Positions 9,153 through 21,402 of a stretch of DNA of 64,000 bases are shown piece after piece. Positions within the stretch are counted from its first letter, which is position 1. Every line of letters starts with the position of its first letter. A program made the position numbers and the translations under genes. Source of the DNA: Gnetum montanum (Eukaryota > Streptophyta > Gnetopsida > Gnetales > Gnetaceae); NCBI GenBank assembly GCA_015680685.1, contig MNCI01002794.1:49614-113613 (forward strand), in the 5' to 3' direction. The notes below the pieces were generated by a model that saw only the letters and a list, made by a program, of their open reading frames with translations, made no database searches and was not told the origin of the DNA.

Positions 9153-11523
9153 ATGTCCTCTTCTTCTTCTCATAAGAGCACTTCACCACCTAGGGATCAT
9201 ACAAGAAATAATCAGCAGTCTAACATGCATAACCGAGAACTGCCAGTTCCTCAATAGCATTGAGTGGTATATACTCATCCTGATGAGTATATACCTGATT
9301 TTACTTTTATCCTCCATCAGGATGAACAACTGCCTTGGCGTGATTTGCAAGGTAACATAGTGTTACCTCCAAATTGTGCAGTCCCCAACATGCTCCTCCG
9401 TGCTCTGGCATAGATAGGCATGATGCAACTCTATGCTGAATACGTTGTAGGTGATTTTGACACGAGGGACTACCATCCTGCAGAAGCACAATGTTTAAGG
9501 GACTCACGGCAGGAGAGCCACGATACATTGTTGAAGGGCAAAGGGGTCTTGCATGTCCTAAGAGAAATCAAAGATGGTGAACCCAGTATAACAGGTTCTC
9601 TATCGAGTGATGTTCCTCCTCCTAATGATGGTGAGGGGGTGGGGTATCAGAAATTACGCTCCATGATTCATAACCCTGGTTCTAATACCCATGAACACCA
9701 AGTGTTCACTGAGGGAACGAAAACACATGACAAGGATGGGCACTCAGATCATCATCACGATCGGGGCTGTAGCCATCGAAGAGACGGTAAGAAACATTGT
9801 CATGGTGATGGTTCTCCATATTCTTCCCCTTCATCACATCATTCACCCTTTCCTTCCACATCAGGATGCAGCCACAGAGAGCATAACCGTGAGGATAAGG
9901 GTAAGTGAGATGAGAACCCTTGACGAGAGAGTCAAGAGAGAGGATGGGGGCACTCTAGGGAATTAAGGCATGAAAGAAGGAAAAGTAGGGAATAATGTAG
10001 GCATCATAGACATCATGAAAGAGATGATCATGATGAACCCCTACTAGCAACTTGAAGTATGTTAGACATTATGGAGGTAGTTAGGATAACTACAAGGCAT
10101 CAAAAAGATAGCCGAATCAAACAACTAGATATGAATAATATTCCTCGATTTGAGGGAGGATATAATGTAGATTTGCAAAATCATTTACAAGAATTTCATG
10201 ATGCCTGCACCTTGCAGAATATCAAGAATGAGTGGCAGAAATTAAAGTTGTTTCCTAGGACACTCATAAAAGAAGCAGAGAGTTGGTACCGGTCCTTAGA
10301 GCCGAAAACCATTAGGAGGTGGAGTACAATGTTAGAATTATTCAACGATAAATATCAGACGTACTCCATAGTGTCCAATTTGTGTAAACAGATCTAAGGA
10401 TGGAAATAGGGTAATCATGAACCCTTGGATGCTACCATGGATCGATATTATGCATTGCTACATCGTTGCCTAGGCCATGGTTATGCACAATGGGATCAAA
10501 TCCGCCACCTTGTAGATGGGATAAGGTACAAAACTAGGAGAATCCTTGGGACATATGCCTAAGGAAGATTATTTGAACTTAGGTCGCATGGAATTAACAG
10601 GTTGTTGGAGTAAGTAGCTAAAGAAGAAGGGGAGCTACAGAAAAGAGAGAGTGCGGAAGAATATAACCGTAATCCTTCCCTCCAAAAGAAGGGAGTAAGA
10701 TTTTGCGATGAAGAGGATGAGTCACCACTTAAGGAGTTGGTAAATAGAAAAACCTTGCCACTTCAAAAGCTAACAACGGAAGTGTTGGCTAAGGTAGATG
10801 AAATATGGAGCTCCTTAGATAGCAAAATTGAAACTATCCTGAAAATTGTAGAGGAGTCTAAGGAGGACCGAAGTAGTGACTTTGATAAGAAAAAGAGGAG
10901 AGATTCAGACCATGCACGTAACAAGGGTAAGGGAAAGATGACTATTACCAATGAGGATGTGGATTTAGATATAGATAATGATGGTGGATGTGAGATCTAC
11001 TAATATGACCATCCTAAAGGATGTTGTCCAATCATCTCACATCTACAAGAGTCTAGGGTGTATGCACTCAATCCAAGACTTAACAGACAACAAGCACCCA
11101 TAAGGTTACCTAATCCCCAAGGTAACCTAAGACAGTTCCACCAACCATTAACATATTGTCCAAGTGGAACTCCACCACAACCTATCGGGCAACATCAGCA
11201 ATGGTAATACCCACAATCATGGAGGATGCCATAGCCAAGACAACAATACCCTTATTGGCAACCGGACCCATATGGTTATTATGTGCAATAGCCGATTTCT
11301 CCAAGTGACTATATGGGTCACACAACTCCACAACGTCACTACCAGGTTCAAGAGTATTTTAGGACTCCCTCTCCTACGGGAGACACTCCACACATGTACC
11401 ATCCTATGAATCCATCTGCCACTCTTACACTGGTAGTTCCACTACCACTCGCTCCAACAATGCAAGGTGAACTCTCTACTCAACTGCAGCAATGTAATGC
11501 TATGAGAGCTATAAACGTTTAAC
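9153..11523 (+). pseudogene. Athila-like gag (Ath-2)
   Basis: Gag forms the particle that packages element RNA. I choose the ATG at 9153 (MSSSSSHKSTSPP), the first after the PBS, in frame with HPDEYIPDFTFIL. A His/Arg/Asp-rich stretch follows (about 9700-9830: HDKDGHSDHHHDRG and similar). The retrotransposon gag core lies at about 10135-10500: RFEGGYNVDLQNHLQEFHDA, KLFPRTLIKEAESWYRSLEP, then the DRYYALLHRC block. After it come a Glu/Lys-rich segment (10600-10960) and a Gln/Pro/Tyr-rich tail (11090-11520). No CCHC zinc knuckle is seen. Several stops (for example near 9410, 9909 and 10396) and frame changes inactivate it. Confidence 0.85.
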
Positions 11524-11689
11524 CCACTGCTAGTTCTGACAATCACATAAAGAGAAGATCTTTCTTTAGAACTAGAAGCCCAAACAATCTCTCACAACCA
11601 CAAGCAGTTGAGTCTGTGCATGCTCCTCCAACAAATAAGGCTTTGGAGCTCCCTTCAATCCAACAACAGAGCTGAACACATACGGTTAT

Positions 11690-12212
11690 GTTAACACATA
11701 CCGTTACCAACTGGATCAAGGTGGGCCACCTTCCTAGGAAACTCTTTGATCCTAGAAGTCCCTTAATCTACCTCCAATTCACTGGGAATAAACCACATAA
11801 GGCTCTTCTTAACTCAGGTTCTAGAGTCAACTTAATCTCACGAGAAATGTATCAAGCCTAGAACCTGCCCCAACTCAAGAAGAGCAATATTCAACTAGAG
11901 CTGGCTGACCAATCCATCACCATTCCCTTGGGATTGGTGGAGGACATCATTACCATTCTGTGTGGTTAGTTATACCTAGCTAATTTCTTGGTGATAGAAG
12001 TCAACAGTAACAAAGGGGGCTTCCCAATTATAATGGGAAGAGCATGGCTCAACACGATTGATGCATGCCTAGGGATCTACGATCTTTCCTTGGAAATATC
12101 TAAGGAAAATATTTATGGAAATTTCGAGAAGAAAAAGGTTCCATGCATCACATACAGTGACTTAGAGGGTGATAACATGGAGGAATGCTCAGCATCTTCT
12201 GCATGCAACTAG
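11690..12212 (+). pseudogene. Aspartic protease fragment (Ath-2)
   Basis: This is a retropepsin-type protease that would cut the polyprotein. The active-site loop reads KALLNSGSRVNLIS (about 11795-11835), where the family has D-[ST]-G or DLG; the catalytic Asp is replaced by Asn. Downstream, LADQSITIPLGLVEDI and FPIIMGRAWLNTIDACLG (12010-12070) match the flap and ILGRPFL regions of Athila proteases. One stop lies in the active-site half and one between the halves. The sequence then passes into the 3' region without reaching RT. Confidence 0.85.
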
Positions 12213-14414
12213 TGTGCCCAAGAAACTCAGATACAAAGGTGCGTGTATGTAGCAACCACATAATAACAGAACACCTAGTGGTTGACAGCTAATCAAGAGA
12301 GCATCCCACCAACATGCATGGAACAAACTGGGCAAACAACTCATGCCTACAATGAAGGCATAAATACATTGGAGTATGAGCATCGTCGACTTCCATCCCT
12401 TAACCTGAAAACATCAATCAGGAGAAGTTGGACACTGCTACGAAATTCAAATAGGTGCTCATTATTTTGGATTTCTCCCTTTCAATTCAGTCATGGGGGA
12501 GATGGCCACCTATGCTAATCATTTAGGGCCCTAAGTTCTTTTTAGTTTTTGTTTTACACATTTTTGTTTTGCACATTTTTGTTTTACACATTTCTTTAAC
12601 TTTTTTTTTTGTTTTTTTTCAACATTGTTTATACTTTTTCATTTCTTTGTATGTGTGTGTGTGTTTTATCCATCTTGTCAAGTTTATCATTTAATAAGTG
12701 TTCTTCATGATGGTATGAACTATTTTCCTATTGATTGCTAATGTTTGGTTTTTACCTTTAAGCTATGATGTTGATACTAAGGTATGGTTCTTTTGATATG
12801 ACAGGAAATGAGTCCACTTCATCCATACATCCATAAATTTCTATTGTCTCTTTTGGCTTGGAACTGTACAGTCTCCTTTTTCAATAATAAGAACTATAAC
12901 GAATCAGTGATTGGGCATTTCTCAAACTAAGGAAGGACTCAAGGATTGAAAAGGATGTGACTTCAAGAGAACTTGATGCTTTTGTGTTGGCCATTCTCTT
13001 GGGTGCTTGGATTTTTTCTTCTTGAGTGTTTTTACTATTTTGATGTTACCTAATTATCGAGAAGCTGAGTGAATAAAAATAAAAATAAGCAGTCTTTGCA
13101 TGGTGTGGTTCTCACAAAAAAAGTAAAAAATAAAAAAAAAACAGTGAGAATTCAAATCACACCCCTTAGATAGAATAATCATTTGGACTACAAGAATTAG
13201 TTATGGAAGTAAAATAAACATGTTCCCTCTAACTAAGGCCCTTCTCACTTCCCATTCTCTCCTCCTTCGTTTCGTCGAAATGGTAGTAGCTCTTAGGTGA
13301 AGGCATTCTTGTTACTTCAAGTGGATGGATTAGCCGAATGTATTAATGTGAAGTCACTGGATGTGGTTTGTTTGAGGCTAGACTTGGAATGGGATCTACT
13401 AAGTTACATTAACCATGAAATACACAAAGGGCTGTACACCACCTTGTTCTTGAGATTCCATTCCATTTTCTTCTTTCCATCATTCTTCCTCCATTGTTCA
13501 CCTCATTGCTGGTTATATTATTAGTGTATATTTTGGTTGACGCATTGTTTTCTTTTTGGTAAATTCTTGTGGTTAAGACTTTAACACTTATTCCAAATGA
13601 CATTCCTAGAGCCTATGGACTCTTCGAATGTGGGTTTGTTAGGGCATTAAGGGCATGAGCCTACTTTGGGGAGGATCCACTGACATTCCTATTTGGTGCA
13701 ACAGTTAAATTATTTCCCTTAAAGTTTTTTCCATTAACCTTATTTTGTTCATTTCCATCTTGACATCCATTTCATCAATGTTACAGTTGTCTCTTTTTCT
13801 CCATATTTCTTATTCCTTTTCTTCCTTCATTCTATTGTTATTGGAGGTTCGCTCTTAGTCATGGGGGTCCTGACCTAATTTTTTCGATTTTTTGATTTTC
13901 TCCTAACCCCTACACCTTCGGTAGTCACCACTATTATATCTCTAGATCTATATTAGCCATACCACAACTCAGCCAATGAACCTTTCACCAAAGCAAGGTA
14001 TCAATTGCATTGAGATTCATTTACCCTTGCTAATAGAAGATTGTGTTGTATGTGCAAATGACAATCATACAACAACAGATTAGATCTGGAGGGAACACTT
14101 GGAATGGATTGATGTTGAAGCAGTTATGCAAGGAACAAGATTGATGGCACGCTTGTGGATGGACAACTGAAGGTGCAATCTTGGCGTTGGCAGCAACAGA
14201 CTTCTTCTCTCTTCTCTCTCAACTGCCAAATAAGGCCTAATGTTAAATGTATAAGGTGTTCACCCTTGTTGTCATGAACACCTGTTTTTTTTTGTTTTGT
14301 TCTATAATGATGATTAGTTCACATGTCATCCCATTTACGATTAATTCCATTCAAGTCAATAATCCCCTACCTTCCTGATATTTTGTAAGGAACTTGAGGA
14401 TGAGTTTTTATTTA
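12213..14414 (+). other. Pol-deletion junction and 3' non-coding region of Ath-2
   Basis: From about 12480 the sequence is collinear with 2510-4487 of Ath-1. Between 12213 and 12480 lies a short stretch that I cannot place in pol, so the roughly 4-kb RT/RNase H/integrase block has been lost here. Simple-sequence tracts occur at 12590-12630 (T-rich) and 12650-12664 (TG repeat). No coding region is supported. Confidence 0.7.
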
Positions 14415-14426
14415 GTCATGGGGGTA
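14415..14426 (+). promoter_or_regulatory. Polypurine tract of Ath-2
   Basis: AGTCATGGGGGTA precedes the 3' LTR, identical in its core to the tract of Ath-1. Confidence 0.75.
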
Positions 14427-16173
14427 TGATGAGACGCGATATCACATAGACCGTGATATCGTGTTCGCCACGATATTACATTCCCCACGATATCGCGTAC
14501 GCGATATCAGGTCATCTCCTGTGATATCGTGTACACGATATCACGGTGCGCCACCAAGTCTATAAATAAGAGGTGGCTCTCCCTTATTTCTCATTCTAGA
14601 TCTAGACCCTTAGCAAAAATTTAGCAGTTTTACCTCTCCAAAGATAGAATAATTTCCATGTGCCCACAGTAGGAGCTCCAAAGTGAATGGATCTTTATTC
14701 AAGAAAATATTATACATGAACACAAGTTTGTGTACTGATGAGTGGCGGGTATCCCTACACTCAACCATACGAATACGAGCATCGCATGCACGATCCAGTC
14801 GAACTCTGCAGACTAAATGCCTACACACTACAAGGAACACTTGGGGTTAATTAATCATTGTCTTCCTAGGCTTGCTTGTATGTGTCACGGTGTATGGTTA
14901 AGCAAGTTTGAGGTATATGATTTTTATGGTATTTTCTATTTTCTCCTATGCTAAGAGGTAAGGGTTGAGAAACTAACTAACTCTAACTAATGTAGTAAGT
15001 TCCTAGCATCAGCATCCATTCCCACTTGCCGTACACACCCTGAACTATGCAACTGTGGCTACCAAACACTAATCGTTACTAGGATCACCACACGTAATGC
15101 ACGTGCTCGAAGTGGTTGTACTAAGGCACTTAACTAACCTAAGTGTGATAAGCATCTATTCTTTGGCTAACCATACACATCCTTGAATGCTCGTAACCAA
15201 GTTGTACTTATCCCATGTTCTAGGAGTTGAGGGTGAGAAAGCCTAATCGTGATGAGTAGTCAATTCCTTGACTAGCCGTACACATTCGTAAATGCTCGTA
15301 ATCAAGTCGTACTCATGCCGTGCTAACAACAGATAATAAATAACAGGTAGGAAATGACATGTAATAAAACCTATCCATGTACTGCAAGGTTTATCCACAA
15401 AGCTTGTCTTTATTGCCGTACACAACTTGCGTTCAGGTATAAAGCTGCTCGAATAAAGATCTGTTCACTTGGGGACTCCTACTGCAGGCACATGGAAATT
15501 AATCTATCTCTGGGGTGATCAATCCGCCAGAGCTTCGCTACTTTTACCTATGATTATCAATAAGGGGAGTGCTGCCTCTTATTTATAGATATGGTGGCGG
15601 ACCGCGATATCGTGTCCCATCATGTACAAAAATAAGGACAAATTGTTGGATAAACGTTGTAGTGCATGGACTAAGCTAATTAGGATTTTAATTATTGTTA
15701 TTTATTATTTATCATTTAAATTCTTTATTAGTTTATTAAATCTCTCTCAACTCTTCTCCCATAGTTAAGTGCATTCAGTACGACCACTTCGAGCATGTGC
15801 TTTATGCTTGGTAATCCCAGTAACGAATAGCGTTTGGTAACCAAGGTTGCATTGGTTCAGGGTGTGAATGGTAAGTGGGAATGGATACTGATGCTAGGTT
15901 AATTAAGGCTTAGTTAGTTAGTTAAAGTTAGTTAATTAATCTCTTCACCCTTTACCTCATTCACATAGGAGATAAAACATAAAAGCTATAAAAATCACAT
16001 ACCTTAGACTTAACCATACAGCCGTGACAAATACAAGTCTGGGAAGACAACGAACGATTAACCTTAAGTGTTCCATAAGGCGTGTAGGCACTTAGTGTAC
16101 GGAATTCGACTGAATCGCGTGTGTAATGCTCGTATTCGTATGGTTGAGTGTAGGGGTACCTCACCACTCATCA
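14427..16173 (+). repeat. 3' LTR of Ath-2, split by a solo LTR
   Basis: It begins TGATGAGACG and ends CACTCATCA (the inverted termini TGATGAG and CTCATCA). It is interrupted at 14736-15622 by a related LTR in opposite orientation; removing that and one TGTAC copy leaves 855 bp. U3 contains seven GATATC-type palindromes (14436-14550) and a TATA box at 14561-14568. The part after the insertion (15628-16173) is collinear with 8460-9009 of the 5' LTR. Confidence 0.88.
14736..15622 (-). mobile_element. Solo LTR of the Ath-2 family nested in the Ath-2 3' LTR
   Basis: In minus orientation it starts TGATGGGACACGATATCGCG and ends CACTCATCA. It is flanked by perfect 5-bp target duplications TGTAC (14731-14735 and 15623-15627). 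The intact 5' LTR reads TTTGTGTACAGAAATAAAG at the same place, which shows the empty site. Its U3 is contracted: only one GATATC palindrome remains before the TATA box at 15580-15587. A solo LTR arises by recombination between the two LTRs of a complete insertion. Confidence 0.95.
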
Positions 16174-17800
16174 ATTAACTTCTTAATTTTACGCATGTTT
16201 ACTCAATTGAATAATCTTACAATAGATGGTTCAAAAAGAATAAGAGAGAGAATTAATTATTAATAGGAAGGATGATTAAAGTATTAATAGATTTTATATT
16301 ATATCTATGTTCAAACTTAAAATAGCAAAAGGATTCAATTTAGCAATTAAAATTTTAATGAAATACCAACTTTTGTAGGAGAGGCAGATACAAAAGTAAT
16401 TGTTGACATGTAATATTCATCATGATTGACCTTATGTAAAGTAGTTTTAGTATCTTTTAAATCCTAGTTTTTAATAAAATATTTCATCTTTCAGTAGACA
16501 ATAATCTTTCTATATATGGAAAGGTTTTTCATATGTACTATTTCTTTATATTAATCAATACTTCTTGTAGTAAAAGTAAAACTATTCATTGAAACTTTTA
16601 TTTTCTATAGTTTCCTTATAGCCATGTTATCATTCTTATGATTGATATTATCTTGATTATTTTTCTATGTAGCAACATGTTTCTATCCTTAGCTTTAACA
16701 CATTTTTTCTTTTCCTCAACATCATTTTTCTTAAGTAGAAAATAACAATCATTAAATACATATTCTTCACAATGATATACATTTCAAGAAATAGGAAGAT
16801 TATAATATGTGTTTAGTTAAATATAAGTATTTTCACTTGCTTTTAGTAATAATTATTTTTTATAGATAAGAAGATTAAATTTAATAAAAAAACATTTCAA
16901 AGAACTAAATGATGTAGAAATAGATTCCCTATCTTACTGGGACTAACAAGACTAACAATTTTCTACTTACCTCTCTAGAAAATCAATGGAAGATTAAATA
17001 GCTTGACAAAACTTGTAATTTTATAATATTTTTTAGGTTAGAAATTAAAATCAAGACTCCATTTATGAATGATTAACACTATTTTTTATGTATAAAAGAC
17101 TCTATATCTAGAGCATGGTACACTGTTAAACCATTACCTACCTTAACAAGTAGAAAAAATAAGAATAATACTTAGTCTTAATAACTTAAATGTTATACTT
17201 TTGCATTGCATCATTCAATTGTAAATCAAAGATTTAATTTCAAATTAGGTAAGCCAAAATTTGAAGGAATACATATCATGATGTAAGATTTGCTACCATT
17301 GACTTATATACATTATTAAAGAGAACAAAATAAAGTGTTTTATTTGCATCATCATCACTAGAAAAGGATATGATAAATTTGGGCTCACCAAATTATAAAT
17401 TTTCATTTTTAACATTAATAAAATTTTTTGAATTAGTAGAAGATGCAAAAGTTTTAACTTCAATTGAAGAATTTGAAAGTTATTTAGAATTCCTCAAAAG
17501 GGGATTCTAGGGGTATTAAATTTGCTAGAGAAAAATAAAAAAGAAAGAAATCAAATCTATTAGAGAAAAATTAGATCTAAAGAAGAAATATTAGATCCAA
17601 AGGAAAAATATCAAATCAAAAGAATATCTTGGAAAACTATACATACTACATCTACTTTGTCATATTGACAACAAGACTACTTCATTGGGGAGAGGGGTGT
17701 TAGACTTCAAAATAATATTAATGAGTAAAGAGAACTCAAATTACATCACAAATTTAACATTAAGTAAACATCATTAAAAAATGGAAAGAATTTTTTTTGA
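16174..17800 (-). pseudogene. LINE ORF1-like fragment (DUF4283 / zinc-knuckle type), tandem copy 1
   Basis: On the minus strand, around 16860-16680, a knuckle-like block reads NVYHCEEYVFNDCYFLLKK and is followed by a Lys/Glu-rich tail. It corresponds to the clearer motif in copy 2. The whole stretch is about 1.6 kb and is repeated once, in tandem, at 17800-19293 with an offset of about 1620 bp. Such ORF1 proteins bind RNA in plant L1 elements. The reading is heavily broken; the family assignment is by motif only. Confidence 0.45.
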
Positions 17801-19293
17801 TTTTTGGATTATCTACTTAGGTATACAACTTTATTGTTAATACTTGGAAAAATAAGTAAAGAAAATTAATTATTAGTAAGAAGGAAGGTCATACTACTAA
17901 TAAAAATTACACCACCTTTCAATACCCATGTTTCAAAGTAAAATAATAAAATGATTTAAGAGAGAGAACTATGAATTAATACTAATATTTATTTCAAAGT
18001 AATAAAGTGGTAATACTTGTGTAAGATCTTCACCTTGTCGATTATTATTAATCTTACATTAAGAATCTTTACCATCATCTATAATCTTGTTGTTGACACT
18101 AGTATTGATCTTGAAGTTAATAGTATTCTTATCAAACAAGAAAAATTTGCCTAACGAGCTATCTATCCAAGCTACTTAATACTTTCTCTATTACTAGTAA
18201 AAATATATATAAGAGCTTATGTATTCTCTAAATTCTATATTATAATTTAATCATTATTATCATTAACATTACCTTGATTTTTCATATTTTAGCTTCATAT
18301 TATTTTTCTATCTTTAACTTTAGCATGATTTTACTTTTCTTCACAAGCTTTTTTCTTGAGTAGACAAGGAAAAACATTAAATAAATGTCCTTCACAATGG
18401 AAAAACATGCAAGAATTAGGAACATTATTATATGTAATTGGTTGAATATATGTCTTTCCTCCTACTTGTACAAACAGTTTCCTTTTGTGATTGAGAAGGT
18501 TGATTTCAATGAAAAAATATCTACGAAGAAAAAAAAGTTGTAGAAATAGAGTCCATATGTCTAATGGAACCAAGAATAGCAATTTCTTGCTCAATGCTTT
18601 AACAAATTAAGGAAAGATTATATAACTCAATAAAACATGAAACTTTAACATATTCTTTAGGTTGGACATCAAAGGCTAGAGCCTACTTAAGAATAATCAA
18701 CACTATATGCTTATCTATATAAGATCCTATATTGATGACAAGTTGTACCATTAAAGTATTCCCTAATTCAACAAGTAGAAAAAGATAGGAATAATACTTG
18801 GAATGAAGGACTTGGGTGTTATGTTTTTTAATCACTTTATTTAATTACAAATCAAAGCTTTAATTAGAAGGTAGGTAACCAAAACTTTAAATAAAAATAT
18901 ATTGTAATAAATGATCAATAATCAATGATCCATATATGTCATTAGGAGGAACAAAATCAAGTGTCTTATTTATGTCAACATTACTAGAAGAAGGTATCAT
19001 AATTTTTTTCTTATTAGCTTACAAATTTGCATTTTAAGAATCAGCAAAAAATCTTTCATCAATAAAAGAAGTAGAAATTTAAACATTGGTTGAAGAAGTT
19101 GAGAGAAGTATAAAATCTCCCATAGTAGAATTCTAGAGAAACCAAATTTGCTAGAGAAATATTAGATCCACCAAAAAATCAATTTATAACATACATAGTA
19201 GGCATCTAACCTATAACTTTTTACCTCTCTTATAAAATATGGAGGTGTTGGGACCTAAAAATATGAATGTCCTCATTACTACATTATATTATT
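17800..19293 (-). pseudogene. LINE ORF1-like fragment (DUF4283 / zinc-knuckle type), tandem copy 2
   Basis: Minus-strand 18594-18331 is open for 87 codons. It reads through FIEINLLNHKRKLFVQVG into ITYNNVPNSCMFFHCEGHLF, which resembles the plant pattern YEnlPdfC-x2-CG-x2-GH-x4-C of LINE ORF1 proteins. Upstream (18700-18600) VSCFIELYNLSLIC resembles the DUF4283 VWVRLxxLP block. Tat-1 inserted at the end of this copy at 19293. Nucleic-acid binding is known for the family; activity here is excluded by stops. Confidence 0.5.
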
Positions 19294-21386
19294 TGTAGCA
19301 TCTGAAGATGTTGGTGGTTGGAACACCGAGGGGTCATTGGGCGCATAGCCTAACCTTGAGTCTGTAGGAGGATCGTGTTGAAGAAAATAGAAATGGGGCA
19401 CCCTAAATGGTCTGGTCGATTGGATAGGGACTTATGTGGTGTACAATAACCATTTGCAAATAGAGTTTTCATAGCATCACATGCGAGAGTTGAGATAAGA
19501 AGAAATAAGGCATAGACAACAACGTGAGCACACCAATGTGTATTGACAAGCTAACAATTAAGAAATTATGATAACAATTTGAAATACATGCTAAAAGTAA
19601 TGAAGTGCAAGCTTAGGTAAAGAAATGCACCACCCCATGTTTGGGGAATGTAGCTCTTGATTAAATGATGTGTCAAACTGGTACGCGGTATCAGACAGGC
19701 ATAGCAAGGCAACATGGTAGTGTGGTCACAATCTCTAGGGACATGACAAACAACTATTGTAAGGGACCCTGGGCTTGTCGAGTTGGTAGTTATTACATTG
19801 GACGAGTGAAAGGTCACAGTGCTCAAATAGATGTCATGCTTGGATGTTCAAATGCAGGGGAGATGGAGTTGCTGAGAGTGTTCTAATACTAGGGTTTGTT
19901 GGTCATCAACCTTCTACTCACCAATCTTCTACCAAAGCTAACTGCAAAAGCCAACCATTAAAATATTGATTACTAGGATATTTATAGAGCCAGGATTGAC
20001 AGGAGATGTAGACTAGGTGCCACATGGCCTGGGTCCCATGTAGAACAAGTGTCAACAAGTCATGTTGACCTGTTATGCTCAAAGCGTCAAGCTCAATGGT
20101 GTTATGCTTTATAAGACAAGAACAAGGATTGAGCCTTTGACAAACTATGACCACACTACCCAAACTGCATGTGCCAAAGTTTGAGGGACTATCATGTACC
20201 TACAAATCATGCCAAAACAAGTGCAACTAGGAGCCCATGCTCTAGGACTATGTCTTCCCCCTCTTTCGATTACAGTCAAGTGTAGGGACAATTTTGGGGA
20301 TTAATAGGGGGTGCAAAAACAAAACAAATTGTTGATTTTGGCCACCAAAGGGATGCTAGAGAAAGCATGAAGGTTGATGCCAAGTTTTGGGAACTTTTGG
20401 AGGCATTTGGAGGCATTTTCTAAGTGTTACGCTATCTACATTGCCTAGTGTGACATAGCATAGCGTAAATACTTAGAAAAATTTTGTGGCTTTGGCTTGC
20501 TACACTGTCTACGTAGCACAATGTAGCAGAGCATATCACTCTTATTTTGATGAGTTTTGCCAATACTGGAAATGCCACTCTAGAATGTAGCAAGACAGGC
20601 AACTTTAGTAACCAGAAAATTCATCTTCTATGTCAGAATAGCTTGATACCTCCTCATTTCACACTTAGAAAATTTTGATGCTGGAACCCTTGTTATGCTG
20701 TCTATGCTGTGTAGTGTAGTAGAGCATAACATTAATTTTTGGATGAATTTTGACAAAAATTACCATGTTTTTCCATGGCATGCTAATCACACTTCAAGGA
20801 TGAAGTAGGATAGGCTGCCCCAAAAGTCAGAAAACCATCAAATGCACCTTTCATGTTTACAGACTTTTGGTCCAACCCTTAGAAAAGTTTTGGTCCTTGA
20901 ACCTACACTACACTATCTACACTGTGTAGCATAGTAGACCATTGTAGGCCTGAAAGATAGAAAATTTGCAAAACTATTCTGGTTATCCTGAGCATTTTTA
21001 ACAACTCCTAGCTTGACACTTGGGTGGATTGGAAATTGGAACATGTGTTAAGCTGTGCAAGCTGAAGAGCATAGCAAGCTTGATGGCCTGAGAGATAGAA
21101 AATTTGCTGAATTGTTTAGTCCATCCTCAGTGCTTCATTAACTACTTTTGGCTTGTCATTTGCATAAATTGGCCTTGGAAAGATGTGCTATGCTAGTTGT
21201 GCTGTGGAGTGTAGTAGGTAGACTTAGAAAATTTTTGGATTCCAATGTGCTACATTATCTATGCTATGTAGTATGACACCAATGTGACACCAACATAACA
21301 CTAGACTTAGAAAAATTTTGCCCAAGTTTTGACACTTAGAAAAATCTGCCATTGAACTACAGGAGCCCAAAATTAGTGGTGTTTCA
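19294..21386 (-). repeat. 3' LTR of Tat-1 (2093 bp)
   Basis: In sense it starts TGAAACACCACTAATTTTGG and ends GATGCTACA. It is collinear over its length with 36836-38896. A TATA box in sense lies at 19986-19979. The U3 half (20420-21320) contains about six degenerate modules, each with a CTACACTGTCTAC-type palindrome next to CTTAGAAAATTTT. Confidence 0.92.
19979..19986 (-). promoter_or_regulatory. TATA box of the Tat-1 LTR
   Basis: Sense TATAAATA in the context GGCTC-TATAAATA-TCC. It is conserved in the other LTR at 37520-37527. Confidence 0.6.
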
Positions 21387-21402
21387 TTGACCTCTCTTTG
21401 TC
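21387..21402 (-). promoter_or_regulatory. Polypurine tract of Tat-1
   Basis: In sense ACAAAGAGAGGTCAA abuts the LTR start TGAAACACC. A related tract, AATAAAGAGATGTCGT, abuts the 3' LTR of Tat-3 at 42216. Confidence 0.6.

Larger units (their letters stand above)
8137..16173 (+). mobile_element. Ath-2: Athila-like retrotransposon lacking pol enzymes
   Basis: Both LTRs (8137-9009 and 14427-16173), a tRNA-Asp-type PBS (9011-9028) and a polypurine tract are present. The interior holds gag and a protease remnant (to about 12212) and then passes into the 3' non-coding region shared with Ath-1, so RT, RNase H and integrase are missing. Without the nested solo LTR and its duplicated target the element is about 7.1 kb. 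No matching 5-bp duplication is visible at the outer ends (CATTC before, ATTAA after), which suggests old decay or recombination. It is probably a non-autonomous derivative. Confidence 0.88.

Noticed and set aside
14431-16173. Two tandem complete LTRs after Ath-2
   Set aside because: The inner one is in opposite orientation and flanked by TGTAC duplications, so it is a nested insertion.
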